From: Eublepharis macularius | Lineage: Eukaryota; Chordata; Lepidosauria; Squamata; Eublepharidae | DNA: 64,000 nucleotides | NCBI RefSeq assembly: GCF_028583425.1 | Contig: NC_072800.1 | Coordinates: 12,661,001-12,725,000, forward strand | Direction: 5' to 3' | Shown: positions 1 to 10,094 of the stretch, one piece after another | Layout of the letters: every line of letters starts with the position of its first letter | How positions within the stretch are numbered: position 1 is the first letter of the stretch | Notes under the pieces: model-generated | Told to the model about the DNA's origin: nothing | Databases searched by the model: none | What the model saw: the letters and a program-made list of their open reading frames with translations, nothing else | Position numbers and translations under genes: made by a program

Positions 1-1752
1 AGGAAGCATTTCACTGAAGACCACGCTTCCCCTGGCATCACTCACACAAGATCAGCATCATCCAAGCAACTGAAAAGTGCCTAATGAGAGGGGAACGTGC
101 TCCACAGTAGAGCAGTGCATCCACAACCAACAAAGAGGAGAGCAAGCGGACAGAAAGTATAGGATCTGAAATGTCAGAAAGTGTCTTTAAATGGTTTATT
201 CTATATGGATGGAGTACTAGTACTTGTACTCCTGACAGCGAATGTAACAGCAGAACAGATCATAGGAACCTAATGAATTTCCATTCTTTTCACCAACAGA
301 AAAGCTGGCAGAATCCAACCGACCTTCTTCCAGTAAAGGAGTTTATTACAGGAAAAGCCTCATCCTACTGATTTATATCAAGAAGAGTGAAATTATCTAC
401 TATCTTTAAGCAGTTGAAGAGGACCTTGTGATCAAAATACAAATGGCAAATTGAAGTATTAGTTTTCAGAGTAAATATTTTGGGATACCTATCAGTTCTG
501 TTATAAGCATAGGCAAGCGCTATGCCACAGCTCTATAAATTGATTTTACTCTTTTCCTGCTATATTGCGATTGATTTAATAAACGTCCGTGTTTGTATCA
601 TAAAGTTTCAGACATTTTTATCCTGATGTTATATATATTTGATTGACAGTGTAGTGAAGTGGCAAGAGTGCTGGACTAGATCTGGGACAGCCAGGTTCAA
701 ATCCCCACTTGGCAATGGAAGCCTGCAGGGTGGCCTTGGGCCAGTTACGCAGTCTTAGCCTAACCCACCTTACAGAGTTATTGTGAGGATAACATGCAGG
801 AGAGGAAAACAGTACAAGCCACTTCGGGTCTCCGCTGGGGAGAAAGGGGAGGTATAAATGAAATGGAAAAATAAGATTGTTGGTTCGGACAAGCTTCCCA
901 CATTTGTCTATTGCAAATATACTGGGTCAGATGCAACCGATTTTGCAACTGTGGAAAAAGAAGGAAGAGGTCCCTACCTGAAGATCATATGATCTTCAGG
1001 TATAACTAGGTAGGACGGCAGGGAGTTGTAGCAGAAACAGGAACCAGATGAGAGCCAGTGGAAAAAACTCTGGATCATCCAACCCATTTTAGGCTCTGTG
1101 CAAGAAAAGATTATTTCTCCATTCACTTCTACTCTGGCAATAAACCCAAGTACAAGAGTCATTGTTTCAACTACAATTAATGCATGCGCATCTTGGTCAG
1201 TATTTTCTTTTTGAATACAGTGAACAGCAACAGGAAGTGAACCAGGTTCCCACACAAATATTTAGATAACAAAATGAATGCATTGTTCAAACATGATGTG
1301 ACAATTGCATGTTCTGCACCTAAGACCGCAAGAGTACAAAGAAGCAGGAAATGTGGCCCCAAGAAAGTTACCAAACAAGTTAAATATGAAAAGCAGCAGC
1401 AACAATGTTTGAACACGCTATTTTAATCATTGCGTCACTAATTAAACCCACCTGTATACACAGGAAACTGGGGCAGATTAATGCAACCTAACTTCCTAAT
1501 CCCAGAAGATCAGAAGCATCTTCAGGACCACAGGCTTCTCGCCATCCCGTACTTTCTGAAGTTTAAAATGATCAGCACCTCCTATGGTTAAGAGACTAGG
1601 AAGCATTTCATCTCCTCCAAGCTTGGGTCAATGCAGTAAGCTACTTGAGATGCAACTGGAATTTCTCTACAGACAAGACTAATACAGCCTAGAAAAATAC
1701 AACTTGCCGCAGGCGCACACAGAAAGAACGCAGCAAAAGGAGTCCCCCTTAC
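1..1752. other. TEX10 intron sequence left of exon 6
   Basis: Apart from the SINE at 648-865 nothing coding was recognised. A perfect 24-bp palindrome lies at 977-1000. Minus-strand open frames of 93 and 79 residues at 974-1416 match no TEX10 segment I know and are not called. Confidence 0.4.
648..865 (+). mobile_element. tRNA-derived SINE
   Basis: A tRNA-like head with A box (TAGTGAAGTGG) and B box (GGTTCAAATCC), a body with TGGCCTTGGGCCAGTTACGC, and an end reading GGGGAGGTATAAATGAAATG. The same body recurs at 9029, 19089, 47178 and 61926. Confidence 0.85.
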
Positions 1753-1991
1753 CTTTGCTTATCTGTATCTGCCAGAGTCTCCAAGTCACTCTCAGTAATC
1801 TGTTCAACTGCTTAGAGTTTAACTTGTAACCATCTTCAAGAGTCTCTATCACAAACTTTCTAATCATATCTAGCCAATGAGAGTCCATTTGTAGTGTTGA
1901 AGAACTTGCCAGTGAGACCATAATATCACATAAGGTTAAATTTAACAGGAGATGATCAATATTATTTGAAGATGTCATGTAGCACTTGTTG
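1753..1991 (-). CDS. TEX10: TEX10 exon 6 (last exon in the window)
   Basis: This 239-bp exon follows a CATCTAG acceptor and encodes [20 protein letters not shown], then [20 protein letters not shown] and [18 protein letters not shown]. It ends one base into a codon at a GTAAGGG donor. The next TEX10 exon was not found between positions 1 and 1752. Confidence 0.93.
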
Positions 1992-4900
1992 CTAGATGAA
2001 ACACAGAGAAAAAGTTTTATTAAAATTGACAATGCATTAACACATTGGTATTACTTAAGAGGGAAAATCGCTTTAAAGAAACCTCTCAAGAGGTCCATAA
2101 GACTGTATTTAGATATTGTAAATAAGAGGACATTCACTCCAAAGAACTAGAGACTCATGAGGACCCAAGGCAATCATGAACACATCCCCAGTAACAGTAA
2201 AAAAAGAAATATATGAAGAACAAGAAGTAGTGAAAGTTTCAGGACTATGTGTACACCACAGTTAGTTCACACACAGAGAGTTAGTGGCATTGGAGGGCAG
2301 AGCAGTCTCAGATTTCCAGATGTATTTAGATAATTATTTTTAAAAAGTGCTTAATAGTGTTATGAGCAACACACAGCCAGAGAATGTTCTAATGTTTTGC
2401 TATGCCACTAATTGCACAGAGAATTATTTGTTTATTTGGAAAATTTCTATGCTGCCTCTCCAAAAACATGCCAGAGAACTAGATCTCTCCCTTATGTTAA
2501 CAGTAGAGGTATGTATGCCCTTCGGGTTTCCGATTCGGACCCGATTTGTAAAGATTTGGGATTCCTGAATCGGAGCCAACATGCTGGCCTTGATTCAGAA
2601 ATCCAAAATCAAAGCTTCCCGAAGCATTCGAGTTGCTTCTGGAAGCTTTGGGACTCGAGTTTTAAAGGCCCCTTCCCTGCCTTTTGCAAGCGGCAGGTCC
2701 TTTTAAACTTCAGGTGGCAGGCAGGGGGGATCCCCCACCCCCTGACACCTGAAGTTTAAAGGGCCCCTTTCCTGCCACTTGCAAGAGGCAGGGAAAGGGG
2801 CCTTTAAACTCCCAAACCCTCCAACCTCCAGCCCCAGCCCCCTCCCAGCCCTGCCGCTGCGATGGTGGAGGCGGCAGCAGTGGTGGTGGCAGCCTTTACG
2901 GCTGCCCAGCAGGCCGCTGCAGCTGCGGGGCAGTGGTGGCGGCAGCAGCTCTGGCCTTCATAGCTGCCCAACAGGCCACTGCGGCCGCTGGGCGGTGGTG
3001 GCTCCAACCTTCCCCGCAGCCCTATGGGGCCACGTGCCACCAGATACGGCCTTCCGGGCCACCCTGTGGGTCGCTGTAGGCCTGGAGGAGGAGGCGCAGC
3101 CGCAGCGGCTCCAGCCCTCACAACCGCCCTGCGGGGCCACACAGCAATGGAGGACACAGAGAAGACCCTTCCTGCCTCTCAAACGGCCACCGCAGCAGCC
3201 ATTTGAGGGGCAGGAAGTACTGGAGGAGGTAGCTCCAGCCTTCCCTGCCGCTGCAGGCCCAGAGGAGGTGGTGCGGTGGCAGCAGCCGCAGCCCTCCCCG
3301 CCACCCTGCGGGGCTGCACAGCAGCGAAGGAGGCGGAGAAAGCCCTTCCTGCCCCTCAAATGGCCACCATGGCAGCCATTGAAGGGGCAGGAAGTGCTGG
3401 AGGAGGCAGCTCTGGCTCTCTGTACCGCCCTGCGGGGCCACGCAGGCCAAGGAGGCAGCAGTGCGGCGGCGGCTCCAGCCTTCCCCACCCGGCCAGGTAG
3501 GTGGGGTGGAGGGGACAGGGGGGCTAAGTGGGGGCGGTGAGGGGGTGCTGGGAGAAAGCCTCCCCCCATGAATCACTTTGGTATGCTCCAAACCTTTATG
3601 GAGCATACCAAAGCGATTCAAATACCCGAATCCAATGGCTTGCTGCTTCAGGTTTTAGGTATTCCCGAATTTTTTTCCCGCTTTGGGTAAACCCAAAGCT
3701 GGAAACCCGAATATTTTCGCGGTGCACACCCCTAGTTAACAGCTGATGGTCTCCTCACATACCTTTTCAAGGAATCTTTTCTTCTGTGCTTGATTGTTTC
3801 TTGGAAGGAGTAAGGAAAATGACACATGAAATGGTGCTTGAAATCAGTCAGGTAGTTTGCTCGAAGCCACACTTCCTATTGTAAAAACACCACATATCAA
3901 AAGGAGGAGACAAGCAAAGCAAAGTAATAATTTTCCCTATACAATAACTGCCAATAGTTTTAGGACAGGCAGAGCTTTCAAGATAGAAGCTTTCATAAAC
4001 AGATACAGTAATTTAAAAACCTTACCAGTGAATAACGTAAATCATATAAATGACCACAACTCCCATTAGCCATAAGGCAAAGACTAAGCACTGACTAACA
4101 GCTAGCATGGGAAGGGCTGTTTAACCCATCCCATGAACTTTCCGGTTCAATTCCTGGCTTTTCCGCCCACCCCCACTAGCATTTCCAGCATCCAGTGGGA
4201 AGCTGGTTGTAAGTGTTGTTCCGTTGTATTACAGCTGCATTAAACGGCCAAAACTTATTTCAGAAAAAGGGGCAAGTACGCTCGACAGAAAGTAGCTTTT
4301 ATCAGAATCCCATTTTGTACAAATATCCTAACCAGCTGGGAAACTCTTTTAAAGCAACTGACATTAATCATTTTAACTGACAGCAAGGGGCAAGAACAAT
4401 TTCTATCACTGAGATACTTAAAGATCACATTCTGAGATACGAGTGAGATTCCCAATTGATACCCTTTTCCAGCCTCTGAAAGATGGGTGATTCAACAGCT
4501 AACGTGGGCACAATATTTGCCCACTTCTTCATACTGTAGTTCCATAAGGGAGCCTGATATACACTTTCCCAACACTCTATGTTCTTAGTACCTGAAGCTC
4601 ATCTTTTCTGCAATAAAAATATTTTTAAAGTCCACTAAAGGAGACAGAATGCAGCGCTCACTCACACTCACATGCTCTCATCTTGGCTATGTAAGACGAA
4701 TACACACACTCAAGCATTTTAACTTACCATTTGCTGTGGCTCTTCATTTTGCTTTGCAAGCTTCCACAACAGGTATATAATACTAAGCACTTGCTCCATA
4801 AGCTGCTGAGACCCAGGTTCCAAAAGATTTCCAAGAACAGGAGCCACAACTTTTGTAGGAGATGCTTCAATCCAACAATCAAGCAGCAATGGAATTATTA

Positions 4901-7900
4901 TTTCAATAAACCGTTTCAAATTTTCAGGGGATGACAAGCTTTTTTCAGCACCACCCGTTACACTCACCAAAGACCTAAAAGAGATGCCAGAATTTCCTTA
5001 CAAAATTACTGCATTTAAGCTGATCATTGTATTTAAGCTACAATCCTATATAGATATAGACGGTCCTGGACCTAAGCACCATTGGACACAACACAGGATC
5101 AGAAAAAACATTCATGGAACCAGACTACATAAGTATGTTTCTGAACTCTGGAATAATATTGAATTTGAATAGTCAAGTTGAAATAGAACCTGTACAAGTA
5201 CATGTAGATGCTACCTATGTTCCTAACTCTACTGTCTCATTTCCTGTTCCCTGACAACAGTCCAGCTTTCTCAATTGCACTGCAGTACCAAGATTCCAGG
5301 TTGAGCCAGAAGGCAGGTGCCTCTTGACACCTATGAAGTCTAAAAGCCAACCAGGCAGTCCTTTGCCGTTTGTTTACTGGTGGTTTGGTTCAAATTTGAC
5401 CTCTCTGCAGAAAATGCATGTTTGTAACCTGATTCTTTTCCTAAGGATCAACAGCTCCTCTCTATGATGAAGAAACCTAAATTGTTTTTCCCGACTTTGG
5501 GATGCTAGGTATGGAATAGAAGGGTGGATTCTTTAAATTTGTGGTATACAACTCAACATAACTTATTTGCCAGCCTCAGACTGCAACTAAGAGACATGTT
5601 GCACTTGTTATCTGGCTTATATATCTAAGAAGCCTTGGGTAAGACACATACCAATCTGAGACAACTGAGGACAAATGTTGTTTGGGCAACACTTCTCCTT
5701 TGCTACTGCTGGGGACTGAAGAGCAAACAAATTAACTCCCCATTGAAGAGAACCCAGGGGCAAAGCGCCATTTGACAAGGGATCAAGGTTGCTGCTTCCA
5801 GGGATCACATATTACAAAGATTCAAGAGGCAGGAGACAGACCAGTATTATGTATTAACTAGCAACAAAGCCCATTGTGGGGAAAAAATACAATGGGCTCT
5901 AGAAAGGGGAGGGCGGGCGGGCAGGCATTCGCTCCTCCTCTGTCACTGATTCCAGCTGGTGAAGGAGGGGAGTGGGCATTGTCATCTGCTCCACACTTGA
6001 TCTGCCTGACCTCGGCCATGTGAAGGGGTGGTGGGCTTTGCTACCTGCTCCATGCATGATACATGCCGGGTAAAGGGGGGGCATTGCCTCCTGTTGTGTG
6101 CCTGACTACGGCTGGGTAAAGGGGGGGGGCAAGGCATTGATGCCCGCTTTGAACCTGATCCCAGGTGGGTGAAGGGAGGTGATCACTGCCACCTGCATCC
6201 TGCTGGGTGGAGGAACAGGCATTGCCTCCTGCTCTGCGCCTGATCCTGACAGGTGAAGATGGGCAGTGAAGGGGGTGCAGGCATTGCCACGTGCTCTGCA
6301 CCTGATTCCACCAGGTTGGGGGGGGGGCAGGCATTGCTGCATGCTTGGCTCCTGACTCCGGCAGGGAGAAGACAGGATGGACATTGCCGCCTGCTCAGTG
6401 GCTTATTCCAGTAGGTTGATGAGGGCGAGCATTGCCACCTGCTCTGCTCCTTATCACAGCTGGGTGAAGGGAAGAAAGGCATTGCCTCCTGCTCTGCACC
6501 TGATCCCAACTAGGTGAAGGCGTGAGGTGGGCATTGCCACCTGCTCCACTCCTGATTCCAAATGGGTGATGGCAGGGGTATGCACTGCCACCTGCTCCGC
6601 CACTAATACCAGCTGGGTTAAGGCAGGGGAGGGCATTTCCACCTGCTCCACTCCTAATACCAGCTAGGTGAAGGCGCGAGGTGGGCACTGTTACCTGCTC
6701 CACTCTTGATCCCAGTCAGGTGAAGGAGGGCGGGCATTGCCACCTGCTCCGCTCCTAATAACTGCTGGGTTAAGGCAGGAGGCAGGCATTGCCACCTGCT
6801 CTGCTCCTGATCCCGGCTGGCTGAAGGGGGGTGGGCATTGCCATCTGTTCCGCTCCTAATACCAGCTGGATTAAGGCGGGGGTGGGCATTGCCAACTGCT
6901 CCGCTCTTTATACCAACTGAGTTAAGGTGGGGAGTGGGCATTGCCACCTGCTCCACTATTAATACCAGCTGGGTTAAGGCAGGGGTGGGCATTGCCACCT
7001 GCTCCGCTCCCAATACCAGCTGGGTTAAGGCAGGGAAGTGGACATTGCCAACTGCTCCGCTCCTGATCCCAACTGGTTCAAAGGGGGTGGGCATAGCCAC
7101 CTGCTCCACTGCAGATACCAACTGGGTTAAGGTAGGGGTTAGGCACTGCTACCTGCTCCACATCTAATACCAGCTGGGTTAAGGTGTGGGGGGGTGGGCA
7201 TTGCCACCTGCTCCGCTCTAAATACCAGCTGTGTTAAGATGGGGGTGGGCATTGTTACCTGCTCCGCTCCCAATACCAGCTGGGTTAAGGCAGGGAAGTG
7301 GACATTGCCAACTGCTCCGCTCCTGATCCCAAGTGGTTCAAAGGGGGGGGGGGATTGCCACCTGCTCCACTACTGATACCAACTGGTGTTAAGGCGGGGG
7401 TTAGGCATTGCCACCAGCTCCGCTCCTAACATCAACTGGGTCACAGTGGGGGTGGGCATTGCCACCTGCTCTGCTCCTAATACCAGCTGAAACTGGGTGT
7501 AATGCATTTAGTCTGAAGTCATGAGTAACTTTCTACATACGGCAGTATGTACCCAATCCCAAGTCCGCAGCCTGTAGGCTCTGTTGTATCAGAGATAGCA
7601 CTGGGAAAGTCAACATCTAAACTGGCACACTATAATAGCATTGTTTCCTGGAAAACAAGTGGTGTTGGCATGGAACAAACAATTTCAACTAGTTTCACTA
7701 TATTTCTGTATTCAGCAACTCATCATCAGTGACAAAAGATAAACCTTCAAATGGGTTGCTAGGACACAGTTTCTTACCTCAGCCGGAACGATGTATTGAT
7801 TCGGGATTGCAAGCCTCCATTTTCACACAACTGGATGTGCTCCTGTCCCTTAGCAAGGTCTTGCCAATTAACAGACAGAGTGTTTTTTGGCATTTGGGGG

Positions 7901-9981
7901 CTGCTGTTTTCCCCTTGCAGCTCATCATCATCCAATTCACTGGATCCTTCTACCAACACATGGAGGAACTTCCGGAGCCTGAGCAGTACATTCAGCCTCC
8001 ACTGCTGGGAAGTTATCCTACGATTAGGACTCACAGACAGCATCCAGGATACGTTCTCTCTATTTTTCACTCGTTTTGACAGTTGCTGATGAGAAATAAG
8101 CTCTACAAAGTTATTCAGCAAAACGCTACTACGATCCATCAAAAGAGTAGGGTGTTCCTCCAACAGAATGTCCAACACTTTCAAAGAATCCTCCTGAATT
8201 CCTTCACTGATGTGAGTCATAGCACTGGAGAGGTGGGCACTGACCAAAGGGAAAAATGGCGAGAGATGCTCAGCTCGTATTTTTGGAGCCAGAAACTGAA
8301 GGAGGCGGATTGCTGCTGCTCTTACAGTAGCATCCCTGTCTGTGAACACAGCTGCCAACTCACTCAGTATATTTGAAAGGTGTGCATCAATTACAAATGG
8401 GTACTGGGATAGCAGATCTTTGAGCCCCAATAGCGCACTTTGTTTAACTCCTGCACTGTAATGGTTCATTTGTGAGAGGAGATCCTAGAAGAAACAGATG
8501 GCATGTGTTAGTAACAGCTTCTAAAGTAATCTGCATCATAGACTTTCTAAAACCAAATCAATCATATATAAACAGTTGAATGTTTTATGCTCATTTATGA
8601 TAGTAACTAGTCATTTGTTAACAATTAATAATACCTTCCCCTTTTATGAAGAAGAATAAAGCCTCGCTAGGACAGCAAAATCTAAGACTCACAATATTGT
8701 AAAATTGTAATCAGGTGCAGATTTAGAAAAATGTGACACTGATTTCAAAGGGCTTAGGCAGAGACATTTGCTGGACTTGTTGTTCCTATGCAGAGAAATC
8801 AATTTATCGCCTCTTGCCTGGGAGTACTTGAAACCAACTCCATTGGAATCTGCTCTGTGTTTAACACACAACGGACATCCTGTCCTCAGGCACTCTTACC
8901 TCTCCAAACCCTTTTAAAACCATTTTTTGTAACATCCAGCCAGAGGAAGAGATTTCACGAACGTTACGCCACCAAATACGGCAATGAAAACAGAGCTTAC
9001 TTTGCTTGCAGGAGATGGCAAGTGTGTGAGAGCCAGTGCAGTGTAATGGTTAGAGCACCGGGCTAGGATCTGGGAGACCCAGGATTGAATCTCCACCCTG
9101 CCATGGAAGCTTGCTGGGTGACCTTGGGCAAATCGCACACTCTCAGCCTAATCTACCTCACAAGTTTATTGAGAGGATAAAATGAAGGAAGAACCATGTA
9201 AACTGCTTTGGATCCCCCACTGGGGAGAAGGGCAGGGTATAAATGAAGTAAAATACAGAAATGACAGGTGGATGCAAAACATAACCAAGTATAAGACACT
9301 GTGAAAAACACACCACTGAACTTAACGAAACAATGATCTGGCCTATAACAAAAACTATGAGCAGTCTCTAAGTTTCCCTAATCCTAGTAATGGCTGTTTG
9401 CTGATGTGAGCAGGGAAATATATGGAGCTCTTGTGCAATGTATTTCCCTGCTCGTATCAGTAAAAAACTGTATCAAGACTATGGAAACTCAGGACACAAT
9501 TGCCACAAAACACAGTATTGTCTAACAGATGATACAGGGAGGAGGTATAAATTATGTTATACAGTGATACAGTTGTTGATCTTAATTAACAGACTAATCG
9601 TAACAGTAATGCTAACATTAAAGGGATAGGAGCATTTTGTTAACTGATAAATTATCTTAATCAAGGAATCGGAACAACAGATGGTTTGGATGCCTAAAAG
9701 TATAGCTTCATGGATGCTTATGTCCTGTTAAAGTTAGACTCAGAGATGCTACTGGACTCTGACTTAAGGAAAGTTACTACTGGTACTGACGTCTGCTGTA
9801 CCTTTATGTTAAGCTTTCTGTTGTTTGTCGGAAGTATTGGGTCCTCTCTAAGCTGCTCAGGAATATGTATAGCCTTCGTTTTGAAATTTGTGTCAGTGGC
9901 ATTTTCTAATCTAGGCTTCTTTCTCCCCACTTTCAGCTTTACTTTGTGAAAATCCTCTTGATGTTTCCTTTTCTTCGTCAT
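1753..9981 (-). CDS. TEX10: TEX10 (testis-expressed 10, Ipi1-like), N-terminal half, five coding exons
   Basis: Coding exons on the minus strand are 9981-9802, 8484-7778, 4974-4728, 3875-3763 and 1991-1753. Joined, they give 1486 nt (495 codons plus one base) in one frame, with AG/GT at every internal boundary. The product begins [19 protein letters not shown] and contains NRKLNIK followed by [20 protein letters not shown], which I recognise as vertebrate TEX10. Human TEX10 is about 929 residues, so roughly half is here. In the family, TEX10 is the Ipi1-like subunit that works with PELP1, WDR18, SENP3 and LAS1L in nucleolar 60S ribosome maturation; its N-terminal half is helical, HEAT-like repeats, consistent with the hydrophobic helical character of the second coding exon product. 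The remaining exons lie left of position 1. No frameshift or premature stop was seen. Identification is from remembered family sequence, not a search. Confidence 0.95.
1992..2495. other. TEX10 intron 5, left part
   Basis: AT-rich intron without recognisable genes or repeats; the hAT element begins at 2504 after its TSD. Confidence 0.4.
2504..3734 (+). mobile_element. hAT-type non-autonomous element, 1.23 kb
   Basis: The ends read TAGAGGTATGTATGCC and GGTGCACACCCCTA, imperfect terminal inverted repeats, flanked by a perfect 8-bp duplication GTTAACAG (2496-2503 and 3735-3742), the hAT signature. The interior is GC-rich with degenerate internal repeats (2780-3540) and no transposase. Near the right end is a 20-bp-arm hairpin (3570-3589 with 3600-3619, one mismatch). 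Open frames in the interior on both strands come from base composition. Strand is arbitrary. Confidence 0.85.
3763..3875 (-). CDS. TEX10: TEX10 exon 5
   Basis: This 113-bp exon encodes [20 protein letters not shown] and then [17 protein letters not shown]; the family has [20 protein letters not shown] at this point. The acceptor is TTACAATAG and the donor GTATGTG. It ends with two bases (AG) that exon 6 completes. The donor lies only 20 bp from the target-site duplication of a 1.2-kb hAT insertion. Confidence 0.9.
3876..4727. other. TEX10 intron 4
   Basis: No gene, RNA or recognised repeat seen. Confidence 0.35.
4728..4974 (-). CDS. TEX10: TEX10 exon 4
   Basis: This 247-bp exon follows a TTTTAG acceptor. 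Its first base completes the split Arg codon, then [20 protein letters not shown] and [16 protein letters not shown], matching the family segment [16 protein letters not shown]. It ends at PQQM before a GTAAGTT donor (phase 0). Confidence 0.93.
4975..5909. other. TEX10 intron 3, left part
   Basis: Unique-looking intron sequence. A short inverted repeat, AGCCCATTGTGG and ACAATGGGCT (about 5869-5900), borders the minisatellite. Confidence 0.35.
5910..7490 (+). repeat. Minisatellite, about 28 copies of a ~52-bp G-rich unit
   Basis: Each unit reads roughly GCATTGCCACCTGCTCCGCT, then CCTAATACCAGCTGGGTTAA and GGCAGGGGTGGG. The left copies are more diverged; those from about 6780 to 7480 are the most uniform. 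Overlapping open frames of 60-155 codons on both strands are unit translations, not genes. The array ends about 290 bp from the TEX10 exon 3 donor. Confidence 0.9.
7778..8484 (-). CDS. TEX10: TEX10 exon 3 (large Ipi1/HEAT-like exon)
   Basis: This 707-bp exon begins [20 protein letters not shown] and ends INTSFRLR with the Arg codon split (AG before GTAAGAA). The acceptor is TTCTTCTAG right of 8484. It includes [20 protein letters not shown] and [13 protein letters not shown], conserved in TEX10. It follows exon 2 in phase 0 and ends with two bases. Confidence 0.95.
8485..9028. other. TEX10 intron 2, left part
   Basis: AT-rich intron sequence, nothing recognised. Confidence 0.35.
9029..9258 (+). 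mobile_element. tRNA-derived SINE
   Basis: Head AGCCAGTGCAGTGTAATGGT (A box TGTAATGGTTAGAG), degenerate B box (GGATTGAATCT), body CTTGGGCAAATCGCACACTC, end GGGCAGGGTATAAATGAAG. Confidence 0.85.
9259..9801. other. TEX10 intron 2, right part
   Basis: AT-rich; a scrap GATGCTACTGGACTCTGAC near 9745 resembles the foldback repeat family. Nothing else. Confidence 0.3.
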
Positions 9982-9994
9982 TTTGAAACTAATT
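9802..9994 (-). CDS. TEX10: TEX10 exon 2 (first coding exon)
   Basis: The exon runs 9994 to 9802 in transcript sense. The acceptor is a T-rich tract ending in TTGCAG just right of 9994. The ATG starts at 9981 after 13 nt of 5'UTR. Sixty codons rich in Lys and Arg end at NNRKLNIK, then a GTACAG donor (phase 0). The basic start is typical of the family and could act as a nuclear or nucleolar signal (inference). Confidence 0.93.
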
Positions 9995-10094
9995 CTGCAA
10001 AAAAAAGATGGGACACTTTAAAGATGCTTAAACAAAAGAAGTGAACGTCATGTAACTAAAACAAAAGAAGTGAACTAGATGTAACAGCATGTAA

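Noticed and set aside
974..1416. Next TEX10 exon
   Set aside because: The minus frames do not match the TEX10 sequence expected after exon 6, and phase does not fit.
2779..3621. 253-, 203- and 167-codon frames
   Set aside because: GC-rich interior of a hAT element; overlapping frames on both strands point to composition, not coding.
5899..7376. Many 60-155 codon frames on both strands
   Set aside because: Translations of the minisatellite unit in different frames; no gene signals.
5910..7490. CRISPR array
   Set aside because: Units are contiguous, diverged and without unique spacers, and the DNA is vertebrate.
9031..9100. Functional tRNA genes at SINE heads
   Set aside because: A and B boxes are present in several SINEs, but the cloverleaf is degenerate and each is followed by a SINE body.
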